From assembly GCF_004336985.1 (NCBI RefSeq), contig NZ_SJUO01000001.1, positions 62,001 to 126,000 on the forward strand: a DNA stretch of 64,000 bases. Direction: 5' to 3'. Positions 17,763-27,035 of this stretch are shown piece after piece (position 1 is the first letter of the stretch; each line of letters starts with the position of its first letter). Below the pieces are notes generated by a model, which saw only the letters and a list, made by a program, of their open reading frames with translations, ran no database searches and was not told the DNA's origin. A program made the translations under genes and the position numbers. Source of the stretch: Exiguobacterium sp. SL-9 (GTDB lineage Bacteria > Bacillota > Bacilli > Exiguobacteriales > Exiguobacteriaceae).

Positions 17763-18736
17763 GACTGCTTTGGTGGGTATTCGCCGCTTTCTATGTCGGT
17801 CACGTGTTTCCGCTCGTCTTTCTGTTGACGTTCCGCTTGCCGCGCAACTGGCAACTCGTCGTTCAGACGGCACTGAGCGTCGCCGCGCTCTTGTTCTCCT
17901 ATGAGATGAGTGTCACGCTACTGTTGTTCACCTATATCCATGCCTTTATCCGGACGCTCGACTGGACGGACCGTTACGCGATTGCCAGTGTGCTCTTCCT
18001 CATTGTCGATTGGTTGTTCCCGCCGGCGTCACAGCCGCTCGCGATGATCGTCTTCCCGTTCTTGTTCTTGTTTTGGCAACGGAGCCTGTATTATCGCCGT
18101 GACTATAAACGGATGTTGTCAACGCTTGTCGTCGCCCTTGCTGTCGGTCTTGGCTTGGCTGTGATCATCCGGACCATCAAAGAGCTGCTGTTCGGCAATC
18201 TCGTCGCCTGGATCCAGCCCATCCTGATATGGATCGGCGGGTGGTTCGACGGAGTCGATCTAGATCCGACCGATCGTGTCAACCGGATTCTCGTCCCGGA
18301 CAATCCGAACATCGATGCCGAGACGATTTCAAACGAGACGTTACTCGAATCGGCGACGAACCAGTCACTGTTCTTGATTCTGGCTTTTCTCGCTTTGCTC
18401 GTCGGAATGATCGCCTTGTTCATCTATGTGCAACGTCGAAAAGAGATTCATGAGGATGTGAATGTGTCGAAACCACGATACGAAGCGACGGATGCCATTC
18501 GACGCTTCACACGGGCCCCACGCCACGTCCGGCTGCTCGATGCTGGGAGACGGCTTGAACAAGCTCATCCTCGCCAACGTGAGGAGACCGTCTTGGAATG
18601 GTTCGACCGCATTGGGTTTACCGAAGGGAGCCGCTTCGCCACATGGCTCGAGGCGGCCGAATATGGAGAGAAAGAAGCCCCCGTATCCATCGTCGAGGCG
18701 TTCGAGCGACAGGTCACCCAGACGCTCAAACAATAA
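17759..18736 (+). CDS. Multi-pass membrane protein of the MoxR-DUF58 operon (DUF4129-like tail)
   Basis: A 325-residue protein with about six to seven hydrophobic segments from the N-terminus to residue 225 and a cytoplasmic tail of about 95 residues ending EETVLEWFDRIGFTEGS, like the tails of DUF4129 proteins. Two other proteins in this window (37495-38268 and the broken 59587-60270) carry a similar tail. It overlaps the DUF58 gene by four bases and ends at a strong terminator. Confidence 0.8.
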   Translation: MRLLWWVFAAFYVGHVFPLVFLLTFRLPRNWQLVVQTALSVAALLFSYEMSVTLLLFTYIHAFIRTLDWTDRYAIASVLFLIVDWLFPPASQPLAMIVFPFLFLFWQRSLYYRRDYKRMLSTLVVALAVGLGLAVIIRTIKELLFGNLVAWIQPILIWIGGWFDGVDLDPTDRVNRILVPDNPNIDAETISNETLLESATNQSLFLILAFLALLVGMIALFIYVQRRKEIHEDVNVSKPRYEATDAIRRFTRAPRHVRLLDAGRRLEQAHPRQREETVLEWFDRIGFTEGSRFATWLEAAEYGEKEAPVSIVEAFERQVTQTLKQ

Positions 18737-18781
18737 AACCAGCCAGACGCCAGGATTATCCCGGCGTCTGGCTGGTTTTTT
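18735..18781. terminator. Strong bidirectional terminator
   Basis: Arms AACCAGCCAGACGCC and CGGCGTCTGGCTGGTT, then a T-run; A-run on the left. It separates the MoxR operon from the convergent cardiolipin synthase gene. Confidence 0.95.
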
Positions 18782-20250
18782 TAGAGGATTGGGCTGAGCA
18801 GACGGGACACGCTCTCTTTGAAGCGGATCCATTTCGTTCGTGTCTCATAACGCTCAATCGTCAATCGATTGGCGCTAGCCATGTCGCGTTCGAACGCATC
18901 GATGACGGACTGCGCCACCACCTCGTCATAGACGAGTGCCGAGATCTCGAAATTGAGACGAAAACTCCGGGCGTCGATGTTCGTCGTGCCGATCGAGGCG
19001 ACTTCGCCATCGATGACGAGCGTCTTCGCGTGCAAGAACCCGCCTTCATACGTATACACCTCGGCCCCGTAGCGGACGAGCTCGGCCGCATTCGTATACG
19101 TTGCCCAGTAGACAAACATATGGTCCGGCTTGTTCGGAATCATCAGGCGAATCTTCGTCCCGGACATGAGCGCATTGCGGCAGGCGTCGAGGAAGCTGGC
19201 GTCAGGGATGAAATAAGGGGTCTGGATGTAAATCGTCTCTTTCGCCTCGGTGATCATCTTGACGAGCATGTTTTTCAAGTGCTCGGTCGATGAGTTCGGG
19301 CCCGAGGTGACGATTTGCACCGGTGATTGGGCTGTCTCAATGAGAACGGACGGCCAAATGATTTCCTCTTTCTCAGCCCGATGCTTCGTCGGTACGGCAC
19401 GGTTCCAATCGAGGAGGAAACGTTCAAGCAGTTCTCGGACCGCCTCCCCCCTTATCCGTAAGTGCACGTCGCGCCAATAGCCGAACTGTCGATTCGTCCC
19501 GAGGTATTCATTCCCGACGTTGAAGCCACCGATATAGCCGATGTCTCCGTCGATGATACATAACTTGCGGTGATTGCGGTTGTTGACGCGGAAGTTGATG
19601 CCGAGGCGTGACGGGAAAAACGACTTCACCTCGCCGCCGTGCGCGAGAAGCTGTTTGAAATGGGAACGCCGCAATCCTCGTGATCCTACCGCATCATAGA
19701 GCAGACGTACTTTGACACCATCTTTGGCCCGTCGCGTGAGCGCCTCGATGAGCGCTTGTCCGAGCGAGTCATTTTGAATGATATAGTACTGGATATTGAT
19801 TTCACGTGTCGCTGTATCAATATCGTGGAACAGCGCCTCGAACTTTTGCTCTCCGTCATGGATGACGTGAATCGCGTTTTGGTACGTCATGAGCGCGTTC
19901 GTGGATGACAAATTCAAACGAGCGAGTCGACGATATTTGGATAAGAGCGGGTCACGGGCGAACAAACCTTCATGCGCATCGAGCTCGGTCAGCTGATTTT
20001 GCACATGTTCCGCGTATTCATGCCGCTGCTCTTCATCGATTTGGTAGAAATTATTCGATTTGATTAACCGTCCGAAGAAGATATAGATGAAGAAACCGAG
20101 CAGTGGGATGAAGAACAGGACAAGCAACCAGGCCCACGTCGAACCGATATCACGCCGCTCGAAGAAGATGATGGTGACGGCGAACGTGACATTCAGGATA
20201 ATCAATACAATGCCAAGAACGCTTAAAATGATTTCTGTCGGGATCATCAC
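18781..20250 (-). CDS. cls: Cardiolipin synthase
   Basis: A 489-residue phospholipase-D-type cardiolipin synthase that condenses two phosphatidylglycerol molecules. Two N-terminal transmembrane helices (about 5-30 and 38-60) are followed by two HKD motifs: HRKLCIIDGDIGYIGGFN (H227, K229, D234) and HAKTLVIDGEVASIGTTN (near 407). Length is normal for the family. Monocistronic, with GGGAGGGAAA just upstream of its ATG. Confidence 0.95.
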   Translation of the reverse strand: MMIPTEIILSVLGIVLIILNVTFAVTIIFFERRDIGSTWAWLLVLFFIPLLGFFIYIFFGRLIKSNNFYQIDEEQRHEYAEHVQNQLTELDAHEGLFARDPLLSKYRRLARLNLSSTNALMTYQNAIHVIHDGEQKFEALFHDIDTATREINIQYYIIQNDSLGQALIEALTRRAKDGVKVRLLYDAVGSRGLRRSHFKQLLAHGGEVKSFFPSRLGINFRVNNRNHRKLCIIDGDIGYIGGFNVGNEYLGTNRQFGYWRDVHLRIRGEAVRELLERFLLDWNRAVPTKHRAEKEEIIWPSVLIETAQSPVQIVTSGPNSSTEHLKNMLVKMITEAKETIYIQTPYFIPDASFLDACRNALMSGTKIRLMIPNKPDHMFVYWATYTNAAELVRYGAEVYTYEGGFLHAKTLVIDGEVASIGTTNIDARSFRLNFEISALVYDEVVAQSVIDAFERDMASANRLTIERYETRTKWIRFKESVSRLLSPIL

Positions 20251-20394
20251 ATTTCCCTCCCTTTTACTCCCTTACATACCCGTTCTCGTCAGAATAGTAA
20301 TGGTGAGATATGTGTCAAATTTTAAATATTTCCGTTTCCGGGTAAAAAACAACAGACATGTCGTTAAATCACAATCAGAAATGAGGACAAGACG

Positions 20395-21609
20395 ATGGAG
20401 ACGATGATGATCGGCTTTAGCTTGATTGTAGCAATCGGTGCCTTGGCGCAACTATTCGCTTGGCGGTTCGACCTGCCCGCTATCATTATCATGACCGTGG
20501 CCGGAGTGCTCGTCGGACCAATCTTCGGATGGATTGACCCGGTGACGATGCTTGGTGACTTGTATAGTCCGTTGATTTCATTTGCTGTCGCCCTTATTTT
20601 GTTTGAAGGAAGTCTCGGTCTGGAATTCCGTGAAATTCGCGAATATCGAAAAGTGATTGCCCGGCTCGTGACGGTCGGTGTCCTGCTCTCGTTTATCGCC
20701 ACCTCGGTTTTGCTGATCACCGTCGGGGACATCCATTGGCTCCCGGCCATGACACTTGGCGCTTTATTCGTCGTGACTGGGCCGACGGTCGTCATCCCAC
20801 TCTTGCGACAAGCCAATTTGGTGCCGCATGTGGCGAACGTATTGAAATGGGAAGGCATCATTGTCGATCCGATCGGGGCGCTCCTTGGCCTGTTCGTCGT
20901 CCAATTCGGGTTCGCGTTCTATCAAAATGACAGCTTGACGACCCATCTTCCTTTTCTCGGCTCATGCTTGGTCGGGATTTTATTGGGGATTGTGTTCGGC
21001 GTTGTCTTGATGCGTTCTTTCGCGAAAGGAAGAGTCCCTGAGTATTTGCAAACGACACTGACATTGAGTGGCGTGTTGCTCGTCTTCTCGATGAGCGAAT
21101 GGGTCATGCATGAGGTCGGTCTGCTCGCCGTGACGGCAATGGGGCTGACGATGGCAAATTCGAAATTCGCACGTCCAGAGATTCTCACACATCTCCGTGA
21201 ATTCAAAGAGAACGTGTCCATCCTTTTGATTTCGTCGGTATTTATCATTTTAACGGCCAGTTTGAGCCGGACCGATTTACTTGCTGTCTTGCACGTCCCG
21301 ATTTTGCTCTCGATTGCCGGCATCTTGTTCCTCGTCCGGCCACTCTCGATTCTTTCGGCGACGATTGGGACGCCATTAGTGAGGAACGAGCGATTGTTCA
21401 TCGGTTGGATCGCTCCTCGCGGTATCGTGGCGATGACGGTGACCGGCTTCTTTGCGGCTGAAATCACAGAGCTCGGTGTGACAGATGCTGAGAAAATGTT
21501 GCCGATGACACTCGGTCTCGTTTTTTTATCCGTGACAATCCATGGGTTGACCATCAAACCGTTCGCAAAACGTCTCGGACTGAACAAAGTCAAGAATCCT
21601 TGGAGCTGA
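20395..21609 (+). CDS. Na+(K+)/H+ antiporter, CPA1/NhaP type
   Basis: A 404-residue integral membrane protein with about twelve hydrophobic segments. Family landmarks are ALILFEGSLGLEFREIREYRK, the ion-binding VVTGPTVVIPLLRQANL with VDPIGALLGLF (unwound helices with the DP pair), and GWIAPRGIVAMTVTGFFA near the C-terminus. It lacks a C-terminal TrkA/RCK regulatory domain, which some relatives have. Probable role: sodium or potassium extrusion and pH homeostasis. Monocistronic. Confidence 0.88.
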   Translation: METMMIGFSLIVAIGALAQLFAWRFDLPAIIIMTVAGVLVGPIFGWIDPVTMLGDLYSPLISFAVALILFEGSLGLEFREIREYRKVIARLVTVGVLLSFIATSVLLITVGDIHWLPAMTLGALFVVTGPTVVIPLLRQANLVPHVANVLKWEGIIVDPIGALLGLFVVQFGFAFYQNDSLTTHLPFLGSCLVGILLGIVFGVVLMRSFAKGRVPEYLQTTLTLSGVLLVFSMSEWVMHEVGLLAVTAMGLTMANSKFARPEILTHLREFKENVSILLISSVFIILTASLSRTDLLAVLHVPILLSIAGILFLVRPLSILSATIGTPLVRNERLFIGWIAPRGIVAMTVTGFFAAEITELGVTDAEKMLPMTLGLVFLSVTIHGLTIKPFAKRLGLNKVKNPWS

Positions 21610-21615
21610 ATACAC

Positions 21616-21643
21616 AAAAAAACACCGCGCCTGCGGTGTTTTT
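21616..21643. terminator. Bidirectional terminator
   Basis: Arms AACACCGC and GCGGTGTT with a four-base loop, A-run before and T-run after, between convergent genes. Confidence 0.9.
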
Positions 21644-21655
21644 GGGGTAAATCGA

Positions 21656-22444
21656 TTAGTTTAAGACTTTGATTGTGATTGATTTACGACCGAAGTTGAG
21701 CGCTTGCTCTTGTGTCGGCATCAAGAGGTCAATTTTGTTCCCTTTGATGGCGCCACCAGTGTCTCCAGCGATTGCTTCGCCGTACCCTTCAACCCATACT
21801 TTAGAGCCGAGTGGGATGACTGAAGGGTCAACCGCGATGACTTTTTGGTTCGGGTTCGAGCGGACGTCGATTCCTGTTGCCGTGATTCCTGAGCATCCTG
21901 CACAATATGGCGTGTAAGCCGTTGCTTCCACAGTCATCGTCTTACCTGAAGCCGGAGCTTGGGTTTGCGTTGTCGACGTAGACTGTTTCGTCACTGGTGC
22001 AGATGTTGATGCTTTTGGTTTAGCGGCTGGTGCGCTGTTCGCAACCGATGCTGCTTTGGCACCTTTTACAGAGAATTGTTGACCAGGGAAAATGAGATCT
22101 GATTTAAGACCGTTCCATGTCATCAATTGGTTGACAGATACGCCGTTGTTTGTCGCGATGCGATACAACGTGTCGCCTGCTTTAACTGTATACGTGCTTG
22201 CTGAAGAAGAAGAGCTTGCTTTTGCTTCAGACTTTGCGAGCTTCAATACTTGATTCGGGTAAATCATATTAGAATTTAAGCCGTTCGCTTGTTTAATGTC
22301 ATTAACTGATACACCGTTGTTCACGGCGATACGGTAAAGTGTATCTCCAGACTGAACTGTGTGTGTTGATGCTGCCGAAGCTGGAGCAGCGACTCCTAAA
22401 CTAAGGCCAGCGAGTGCCGTTAGTGTCAATAGTGGTTTTTTCAT
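21656..22444 (-). CDS. Secreted LysM-3D domain cell-wall protein (YocH-like)
   Basis: A 262-residue exported protein. A signal peptide (MKKPLLTLTALAGLSLGVAAP, cut near ASA) is followed by two LysM modules (THTVQSGDTLYRIAVNNGVS from about 27; STYTVKAGDTLYRIATNNGV from about 83), a Ser/Thr/Ala linker, and a C-terminal 3D domain with VIPLGSKVWVEGYGEAIAGD and the catalytic-type Asp residues AGDTGGAIKGNKIDL. It should bind peptidoglycan and act as a muralytic enzyme, as B. subtilis YocH does. Two candidate WalR boxes lie upstream. Confidence 0.92.
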   Translation of the reverse strand: MKKPLLTLTALAGLSLGVAAPASAASTHTVQSGDTLYRIAVNNGVSVNDIKQANGLNSNMIYPNQVLKLAKSEAKASSSSSASTYTVKAGDTLYRIATNNGVSVNQLMTWNGLKSDLIFPGQQFSVKGAKAASVANSAPAAKPKASTSAPVTKQSTSTTQTQAPASGKTMTVEATAYTPYCAGCSGITATGIDVRSNPNQKVIAVDPSVIPLGSKVWVEGYGEAIAGDTGGAIKGNKIDLLMPTQEQALNFGRKSITIKVLN

Positions 22445-22492
22445 AAGAATATTCCTCCCTTTTCTAACGCTCCCTTACTGTAACACCTGTAT

Positions 22493-22509
22493 ATTTCACT
22501 GCCGTTACA
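22493..22509 (-). promoter_or_regulatory. Candidate WalR box 1
   Basis: On the minus strand TGTAAC-N5-TGAAAT, one mismatch from the WalR consensus TGTWAH-N5-TGTWAH, about 50 bp upstream of the LysM-3D gene. yocH is a known WalR target in B. subtilis. Confidence 0.45.
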
Positions 22510-22525
22510 GGAGGATATGAGAGTC

Positions 22526-22542
22526 ATATCAGTTCAGTTACA
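22526..22542 (-). promoter_or_regulatory. Candidate WalR box 2
   Basis: On the minus strand TGTAAC-N5-TGATAT, also one mismatch from consensus, 33 bp upstream of box 1 (about three helical turns). Confidence 0.4.
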
Positions 22543-22652
22543 GAAGCTTTCAAGGAGATGAGAGGAATCTGAATTTTTACAATCTAGATACAAATGGCTT
22601 TGTTGAGCCGTTTTCGACTATACTAAAGAGAAGAGAAAGGAGGTTTTAGTCT

Positions 22653-22913
22653 TTGGAACTATTACTGCTATATTACATTGTGACTAATTTACTAGCGTTT
22701 ATGTCATTTTTCCTCGATAAACGTCGTGCCAAATCAGGGGAATGGCGTATTTCAGAACGAACGCTCCTCATTCTCGTCTGGATCGGTGGAGCATTCGGCG
22801 CCTATGTTGCGATGCGCCTCTTCCGTCATAAGACATTGAAGCCGATGTTTCGAATCGGGGTCCCGATTGCCATCTTGGTGCATGCCGGGATCACGGGCTG
22901 GTTCATTTTCTGA
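22653..22913 (+). CDS. DUF1294 small membrane protein
   Basis: An 86-residue membrane protein of the DUF1294 type. FFLDKRRAKSGEWRISERTLL between the first and second hydrophobic segments and GGAFGAYVAMRLFRHKTLKP are the family marks; a third segment ends the protein. The start is TTG behind AAAGGAGG. Function unknown in the family. Monocistronic. Confidence 0.85.
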   Translation: MELLLLYYIVTNLLAFMSFFLDKRRAKSGEWRISERTLLILVWIGGAFGAYVAMRLFRHKTLKPMFRIGVPIAILVHAGITGWFIF

Positions 22914-23053
22914 CGCCATTATATAGAAGAAACTCGTTCAGACCGTCCAGCGGAGATGAATTCAAAATGTCTGGATTGACGCTTGATGGCGAGAAAATAA
23001 AGTCTTCAGCCGGTGCAAAACCGAAATAAATGTTCGATTGTTGAGGTGTTTGG

Positions 23054-23851
23054 ATGAATGTCGAAGAAAATGTGATTGATGTCCAGTCGTGGACCGGACG
23101 AACGATGGAGATCGGGTTCGCGATGACTGTACAGTTTCAAATTTGGCTGGTGACGCAAGGAGAAGTCGAGGTTCGAATTAACGGTACCCGTTCAAGGCTT
23201 CGTACCGGGATGGCACTTTTACTCGACCGCGGACAAATCACAAAAGTCGAGCGGAACGATGACGCGTTTCAAATGACGATGCTTCATGTCGACCCGTTCG
23301 ACTTGGTGGCACCGCCGCTCACGGAGCGCTATGTCACTCCGTTCATCGAGACGATTGGCCATCACGTGCTGCATCCGGCTGAACCGGGTGACAAGGCCAT
23401 CCTCGAGACGCTTCATAAAGTAATCAGAAGTTTAAAGAAAGACTCCGTTTTCGCATTGTTCGATGCGACCTTGCAGCTTGCCGTCGTCTGGCGCTATTGG
23501 ATTCAACGGCAACCCGTGACGAGACGACATGGGCAGGAACGCATGCAACGCATGATCACTTACATACACGACCACGACACGATGAAACTGTCGCTTGAAG
23601 ACATCGCCGCTGCCGGTGGACTGAGCCGGGCGGAATGTTGCCGTTACTTTTCAAAATGGGGAGACACATCGCCGCTCGCCTATGTCCAAGACGTCCGGAT
23701 GCAACGGGCCGCCCGTCTGTTGTGTGAGACGGACAGTCCGGTCGCTGAAGTGGCAAACCGGTTTGGCTTTACGAGCGTGAGCCATTTCGTCCAGACGTTT
23801 AAGAAAGTGCATCATCAAACACCGCTCGCGTTTCGCAAGCAGAAGACATAA
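23054..23851 (+). CDS. AraC-family transcriptional regulator
   Basis: A 265-residue regulator with an N-terminal cupin-like sensor part (LVTQGEVEVRINGTRSRLRTGMALLLDRG in part) and a C-terminal pair of helix-turn-helix motifs: LSLEDIAAAGGLSRAECCRYF and VAEVANRFGFTSVSHFVQTFKK. GAGGTG precedes the ATG. It converges on the SDR gene. The target and inducer are unknown. Confidence 0.9.
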   Translation: MNVEENVIDVQSWTGRTMEIGFAMTVQFQIWLVTQGEVEVRINGTRSRLRTGMALLLDRGQITKVERNDDAFQMTMLHVDPFDLVAPPLTERYVTPFIETIGHHVLHPAEPGDKAILETLHKVIRSLKKDSVFALFDATLQLAVVWRYWIQRQPVTRRHGQERMQRMITYIHDHDTMKLSLEDIAAAGGLSRAECCRYFSKWGDTSPLAYVQDVRMQRAARLLCETDSPVAEVANRFGFTSVSHFVQTFKKVHHQTPLAFRKQKT

Positions 23852-23852
23852 C

Positions 23853-23884
23853 AAAAGCCGACATGCGTGTGTCGGCTTTTTTCG
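23853..23884. terminator. Bidirectional terminator
   Basis: Arms AAAAGCCGACA and TGTCGGCTTTT, with T-runs on both strands, between convergent genes. Confidence 0.9.
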
Positions 23885-24643
23885 TCAACGGGCGGTCCAC
23901 CCGCCGTCCGCTTTCAATACGTCGCCATTGACGAAACTCGAATCATCGGAGGCGAGGAACAACGCGACCTTGGCGATCTGCTCCGGTTCACCGATCGGGG
24001 CCTCCCCTGCCCCTTGGATGGCACGCATCCCGAGCTCGCTCGGCGCGGTGATGGTGGCGCCAATATTCGTATTGACCCCGCCCGGCGCGATGGCGTTGGC
24101 CCGAATCTTGTTGAACGTGCCGTACGTGGCAGCGATGTTTTTCGTCAGGCCGATGAGTGCGTGCTTCGAGGCGACGTATGAGGCACCGCCCCGTGTCCCG
24201 AACAGACCACCGACCGAGGCGTTATTGATGATGACACCGCCCGTTTCTTGCTTGTCCATGACGTTGATCGCGGCCCGTGCCAGTTTCATCGGTCCGGTCA
24301 AGTTGACGGCGATGACCCGGTCCCACACCTCGTCGGTTACTTCACCGACGGTCAAAAAGTTGTCCATGATGCCCGCATTGTTGACCAAGATGTCGAGCGA
24401 ACCGAACGTGTTCGTTGCCGTCTCGACCATGTTGTCGATGTCTTCTTGTTTCGTCACGTTCCCGGCGACGCCGATGGCTTCCCCGCCGCTCGCTTTAATG
24501 TCTGAGGCGACCGCCTCGACCGAGTCCCCGTTCATGTCGACAGCAACAACGCGTGCCCCTTCTTCGGCAAATAGTTTTGCGATGGCCCGCCCCATCCCTG
24601 ACCCGGCCCCGGTGACGAGCGCCGTTTTACCCGATAATTTCAC
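23885..24643 (-). CDS. Short-chain dehydrogenase/reductase (SDR)
   Basis: A classical SDR of 252 residues. The cofactor loop is TGAGSGMGRAIA (from residue 9), followed by VDMNG (suggesting NAD preference), NNAGIMD, the catalytic Ser in NNASVGG, and YVASKHALIG (catalytic Tyr and Lys). The start is GTG at 24643, eight bases after AAGGAGG; the longer frame to 24709 has no supporting site. The substrate is unknown. Confidence 0.92.
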   Translation of the reverse strand: MKLSGKTALVTGAGSGMGRAIAKLFAEEGARVVAVDMNGDSVEAVASDIKASGGEAIGVAGNVTKQEDIDNMVETATNTFGSLDILVNNAGIMDNFLTVGEVTDEVWDRVIAVNLTGPMKLARAAINVMDKQETGGVIINNASVGGLFGTRGGASYVASKHALIGLTKNIAATYGTFNKIRANAIAPGGVNTNIGATITAPSELGMRAIQGAGEAPIGEPEQIAKVALFLASDDSSFVNGDVLKADGGWTAR

Positions 24644-24782
24644 ACCGCATTCCTCCTTGTTGAGAAAACTCAAGAGCGACAGAGAAAACGACATGTGCCA
24701 CCTGCTCACGTGTCATTAGTCTATACCCGGATTTGGAGAAAAACGTATCTTTGTTTGGAAGAATCTGCTTTTGTTCACGTCA

Positions 24783-25697
24783 ATGGTCACGTACAATGAA
24801 AGATACAGATATTGGGAGTTGGAAGGTGGGATTCGATTGGGTAGGTATTATGCAGAAGTGATCGGGAGCGGGTCACCCGTTCTATTTTTACCGGCTGGAG
24901 GATTCACCGGAGAAGAAGGCCGTTCGCTCGCCGAGTCGTTGCGCAACGACTTCGAAGTTCATTTGTTAGATTTGCCAGGGTTCGGGCGAAGTGAAGGAAT
25001 CGAGCAGATTGTGTCGTCCGAACAATTGGCGGATTGGATCTACGGCTACGTCGTCACACATCGACTCGGACCTGTTCACGTAATCGCACATTCGCTCGGT
25101 GGTGCGGTCGGTCTCGCTTTCGCCACCCATTATCCCGAGCAAGTGGAGCGGCTCGTCTTGCTCGACCAAGGACATAAGGCGTTCCCGCGCGTTCCGTTAA
25201 AAGAGTATGGGGTGTTCGGCCTTACCGTCCCGCTCCTGAGCGGACTTTATCGTTTGATGGGACCACGGATTATAGAGCGGATGGAAAGAAAGATTGTTTC
25301 AGACGAGCCGACCCAGTCTATCTCAGACGAACGGTTCCAAACTTTCTGTGCGAAGACTGGTCTTTCGGAACGAGATGAGATTCGACGTGTACTGGACGCC
25401 CCGGCTAAGCTAGGACGAGGTGGATTGAATCTGTTGTTCGGCTTCTACCATCTTGACGTGCCACAGCTCATGCGGACACTCCAAGTCCCGACGTTACTTT
25501 TTTACGGTGATTTCGTCGGACTGGACGACAAAGAAGCCCGATTGACGGGGGCAGCCATATCGAATCTGCAACGGCATGAGTTGCCAATCACCTACATACA
25601 AATGACAGGCGGCCATTTCGTCCATTGGAACCCAGCGTTTCCGATTGAACAAGTGCGACAGTTTTTACAACCTGAGAAAGCGAGCGGTCTGTCATGA
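24783..25697 (+). CDS. Alpha/beta hydrolase
   Basis: About 304 residues. The fold marks are VLFLPAGGF (oxyanion region), LLDLPGFGRSEG, the nucleophile elbow VIAHSLGGAVGLAF (Ser about residue 105) and VPTLLFYGDFVG; the catalytic His is in GGHFVHWNPAF near the end. The start is uncertain: the ATG at 24783 has no clear ribosome-binding site and a TTG at 24771 is possible. The substrate is unknown. The downstream gene overlaps its stop by ATGA. Confidence 0.85.
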   Translation: MVTYNERYRYWELEGGIRLGRYYAEVIGSGSPVLFLPAGGFTGEEGRSLAESLRNDFEVHLLDLPGFGRSEGIEQIVSSEQLADWIYGYVVTHRLGPVHVIAHSLGGAVGLAFATHYPEQVERLVLLDQGHKAFPRVPLKEYGVFGLTVPLLSGLYRLMGPRIIERMERKIVSDEPTQSISDERFQTFCAKTGLSERDEIRRVLDAPAKLGRGGLNLLFGFYHLDVPQLMRTLQVPTLLFYGDFVGLDDKEARLTGAAISNLQRHELPITYIQMTGGHFVHWNPAFPIEQVRQFLQPEKASGLS

Positions 25698-26233
25698 ACC
25701 ATCAGCAAAAGATTGTCCTCATTCTTGTGTGCTTATTGTTGTTATCAGCCGGAGTTGCCTGGGGAGTCGAGTCGACGAAGCAGCCACAGTTGCCCGAGGG
25801 AGCGGATCCAATTCTCACTTACACTCTCGATGACCGTGACATGAGTCTTCGCTTTTTCATGAACAGTTTTGCTGTCGACGAATGGAGCGAAGACATATCT
25901 ATGCAAGGTATGGGCCTTGAAATTACCATTGACGATCGCGTCGAGTCGATTACATCGCGTTCGCTGTCAGAAGAAGAGCTCACGTGGTCAATCGATAGCC
26001 GCACGTGCGGGGATCGGTCAGAATGTTCCCCATACGACATCCTTTACGGGATGAACCACGGTATGACGACCCTAGTCGTTGTCGAGTTGAACGGGGAGCG
26101 GTTCGAACCGGAACTGTTGAAGACAAAGGCCGGGAATGACGTCTGGTTTGTCCTCGTCGACCAAATCGAGTCGATTGAGTCCATCACTGGCTACGATTCT
26201 GAAGGGGAAGTATCCTACCGCTTCAACAACTAA
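25694..26233 (+). CDS. Hypothetical exported or membrane-anchored protein
   Basis: A 179-residue protein with an N-terminal hydrophobic segment (IVLILVCLLLLSAGVAWGV, residues 7-25) followed by an acidic extracytoplasmic part containing two Cys in SRTCGDRSECSP. No lipobox. Unrecognised. It is coupled by ATGA to the hydrolase gene. Confidence 0.7.
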   Translation: MNHQQKIVLILVCLLLLSAGVAWGVESTKQPQLPEGADPILTYTLDDRDMSLRFFMNSFAVDEWSEDISMQGMGLEITIDDRVESITSRSLSEEELTWSIDSRTCGDRSECSPYDILYGMNHGMTTLVVVELNGERFEPELLKTKAGNDVWFVLVDQIESIESITGYDSEGEVSYRFNN

Positions 26234-26272
26234 AAAAGAGACGGAGGACGGCTGTCCTCTCATCTCTTAGCG
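26234..26272. terminator. Terminator between convergent genes
   Basis: GAGA-GGAGGAC pairs with GTCCTC-TCTC; the T-run lies on the minus-strand side, so it mainly serves the excalibur-domain gene. Confidence 0.7.
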
Positions 26273-26530
26273 TTCACAGGCGATGCCGTCCTTATCACGG
26301 TCTTTTGATTCATTCGCTTTGTAAAGCGAACTGTTGGCGTAAGGCTTGTACTTCGTCTTCCCGCCTTTGTTTTTCGTCGTCTTCGTTTTGGCGACACCGC
26401 CCTTGTACGTCTTATTTAGCTCGGTACAGTTTTTGAATTTTTTCGGTGCGGCGTCCACGGTTTCTGACGGCGCGACGCTGAGCGTGAACAACGCGATGCC
26501 GGCGATGGTCGCACGAAGTAGCTTCTTCAT
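26267..26530 (-). CDS. Secreted excalibur calcium-binding domain protein
   Basis: An 87-residue protein from the ATG behind AAGGAGG. A signal peptide (KKLLRATIAGIALFTLSVAP) is followed by a mature domain with the excalibur marks FKNCTELNKTYKGGV and the EF-hand-like DRDKDGIACE at the C-terminus, which binds calcium in related proteins. It stands alone. Confidence 0.9.
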   Translation of the reverse strand: MKKLLRATIAGIALFTLSVAPSETVDAAPKKFKNCTELNKTYKGGVAKTKTTKNKGGKTKYKPYANSSLYKANESKDRDKDGIACER

Positions 26531-26642
26531 AGTTGTTTCCTCCTTAGTCACAAGCGATATGCGTTACCATTCTCATCTATTATAGGAGAGATTAGGATAA
26601 CTAACCTAGTTTATAAAATCTTCAAATGGAAGGACGAGCACA

Positions 26643-26996
26643 TTGACCTCATCACCTTTTTATATCGACAATACTGATGAACAGCTCTATCAAGGAAATT
26701 TACTCGTATCCGTACACGAGATGCCCGAACCGCATAATCTGGAGTTCATCGAACGGATGTTGTTTGGTCCTGAGGCCATCAAGTGTTTGATCACGCGACA
26801 CCATTCTTCGCGACGAATCCAATTAGAAGAACAGCCACTCGACCAACTACAGACAATGTGGGAGAAGACATTCAAACATCATCTCACGTTTGAGGTCGCT
26901 TTCTCACTTGACGATTTTCCGAACGGATATTGTTGGACGACACGCGTCTGGGAAGGACATGATTGTTGGTACCTTGTCTTCACCGAGCATCACTGA
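26643..26996 (+). CDS. Hypothetical small protein
   Basis: A 117-residue soluble protein with a TTG start behind GGAAGGACGAG. It is rich in His, Trp and acidic residues (GYCWTTRVWEGHDCWYLVFTEHH at the end, in part). Unrecognised. It lies 39 bp before a small membrane-protein gene. Confidence 0.6.
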   Translation: MTSSPFYIDNTDEQLYQGNLLVSVHEMPEPHNLEFIERMLFGPEAIKCLITRHHSSRRIQLEEQPLDQLQTMWEKTFKHHLTFEVAFSLDDFPNGYCWTTRVWEGHDCWYLVFTEHH

Positions 26997-27035
26997 TTTA
27001 GTCGTTAACAAACCAGCAAAGGAAGGTAATCTTTC

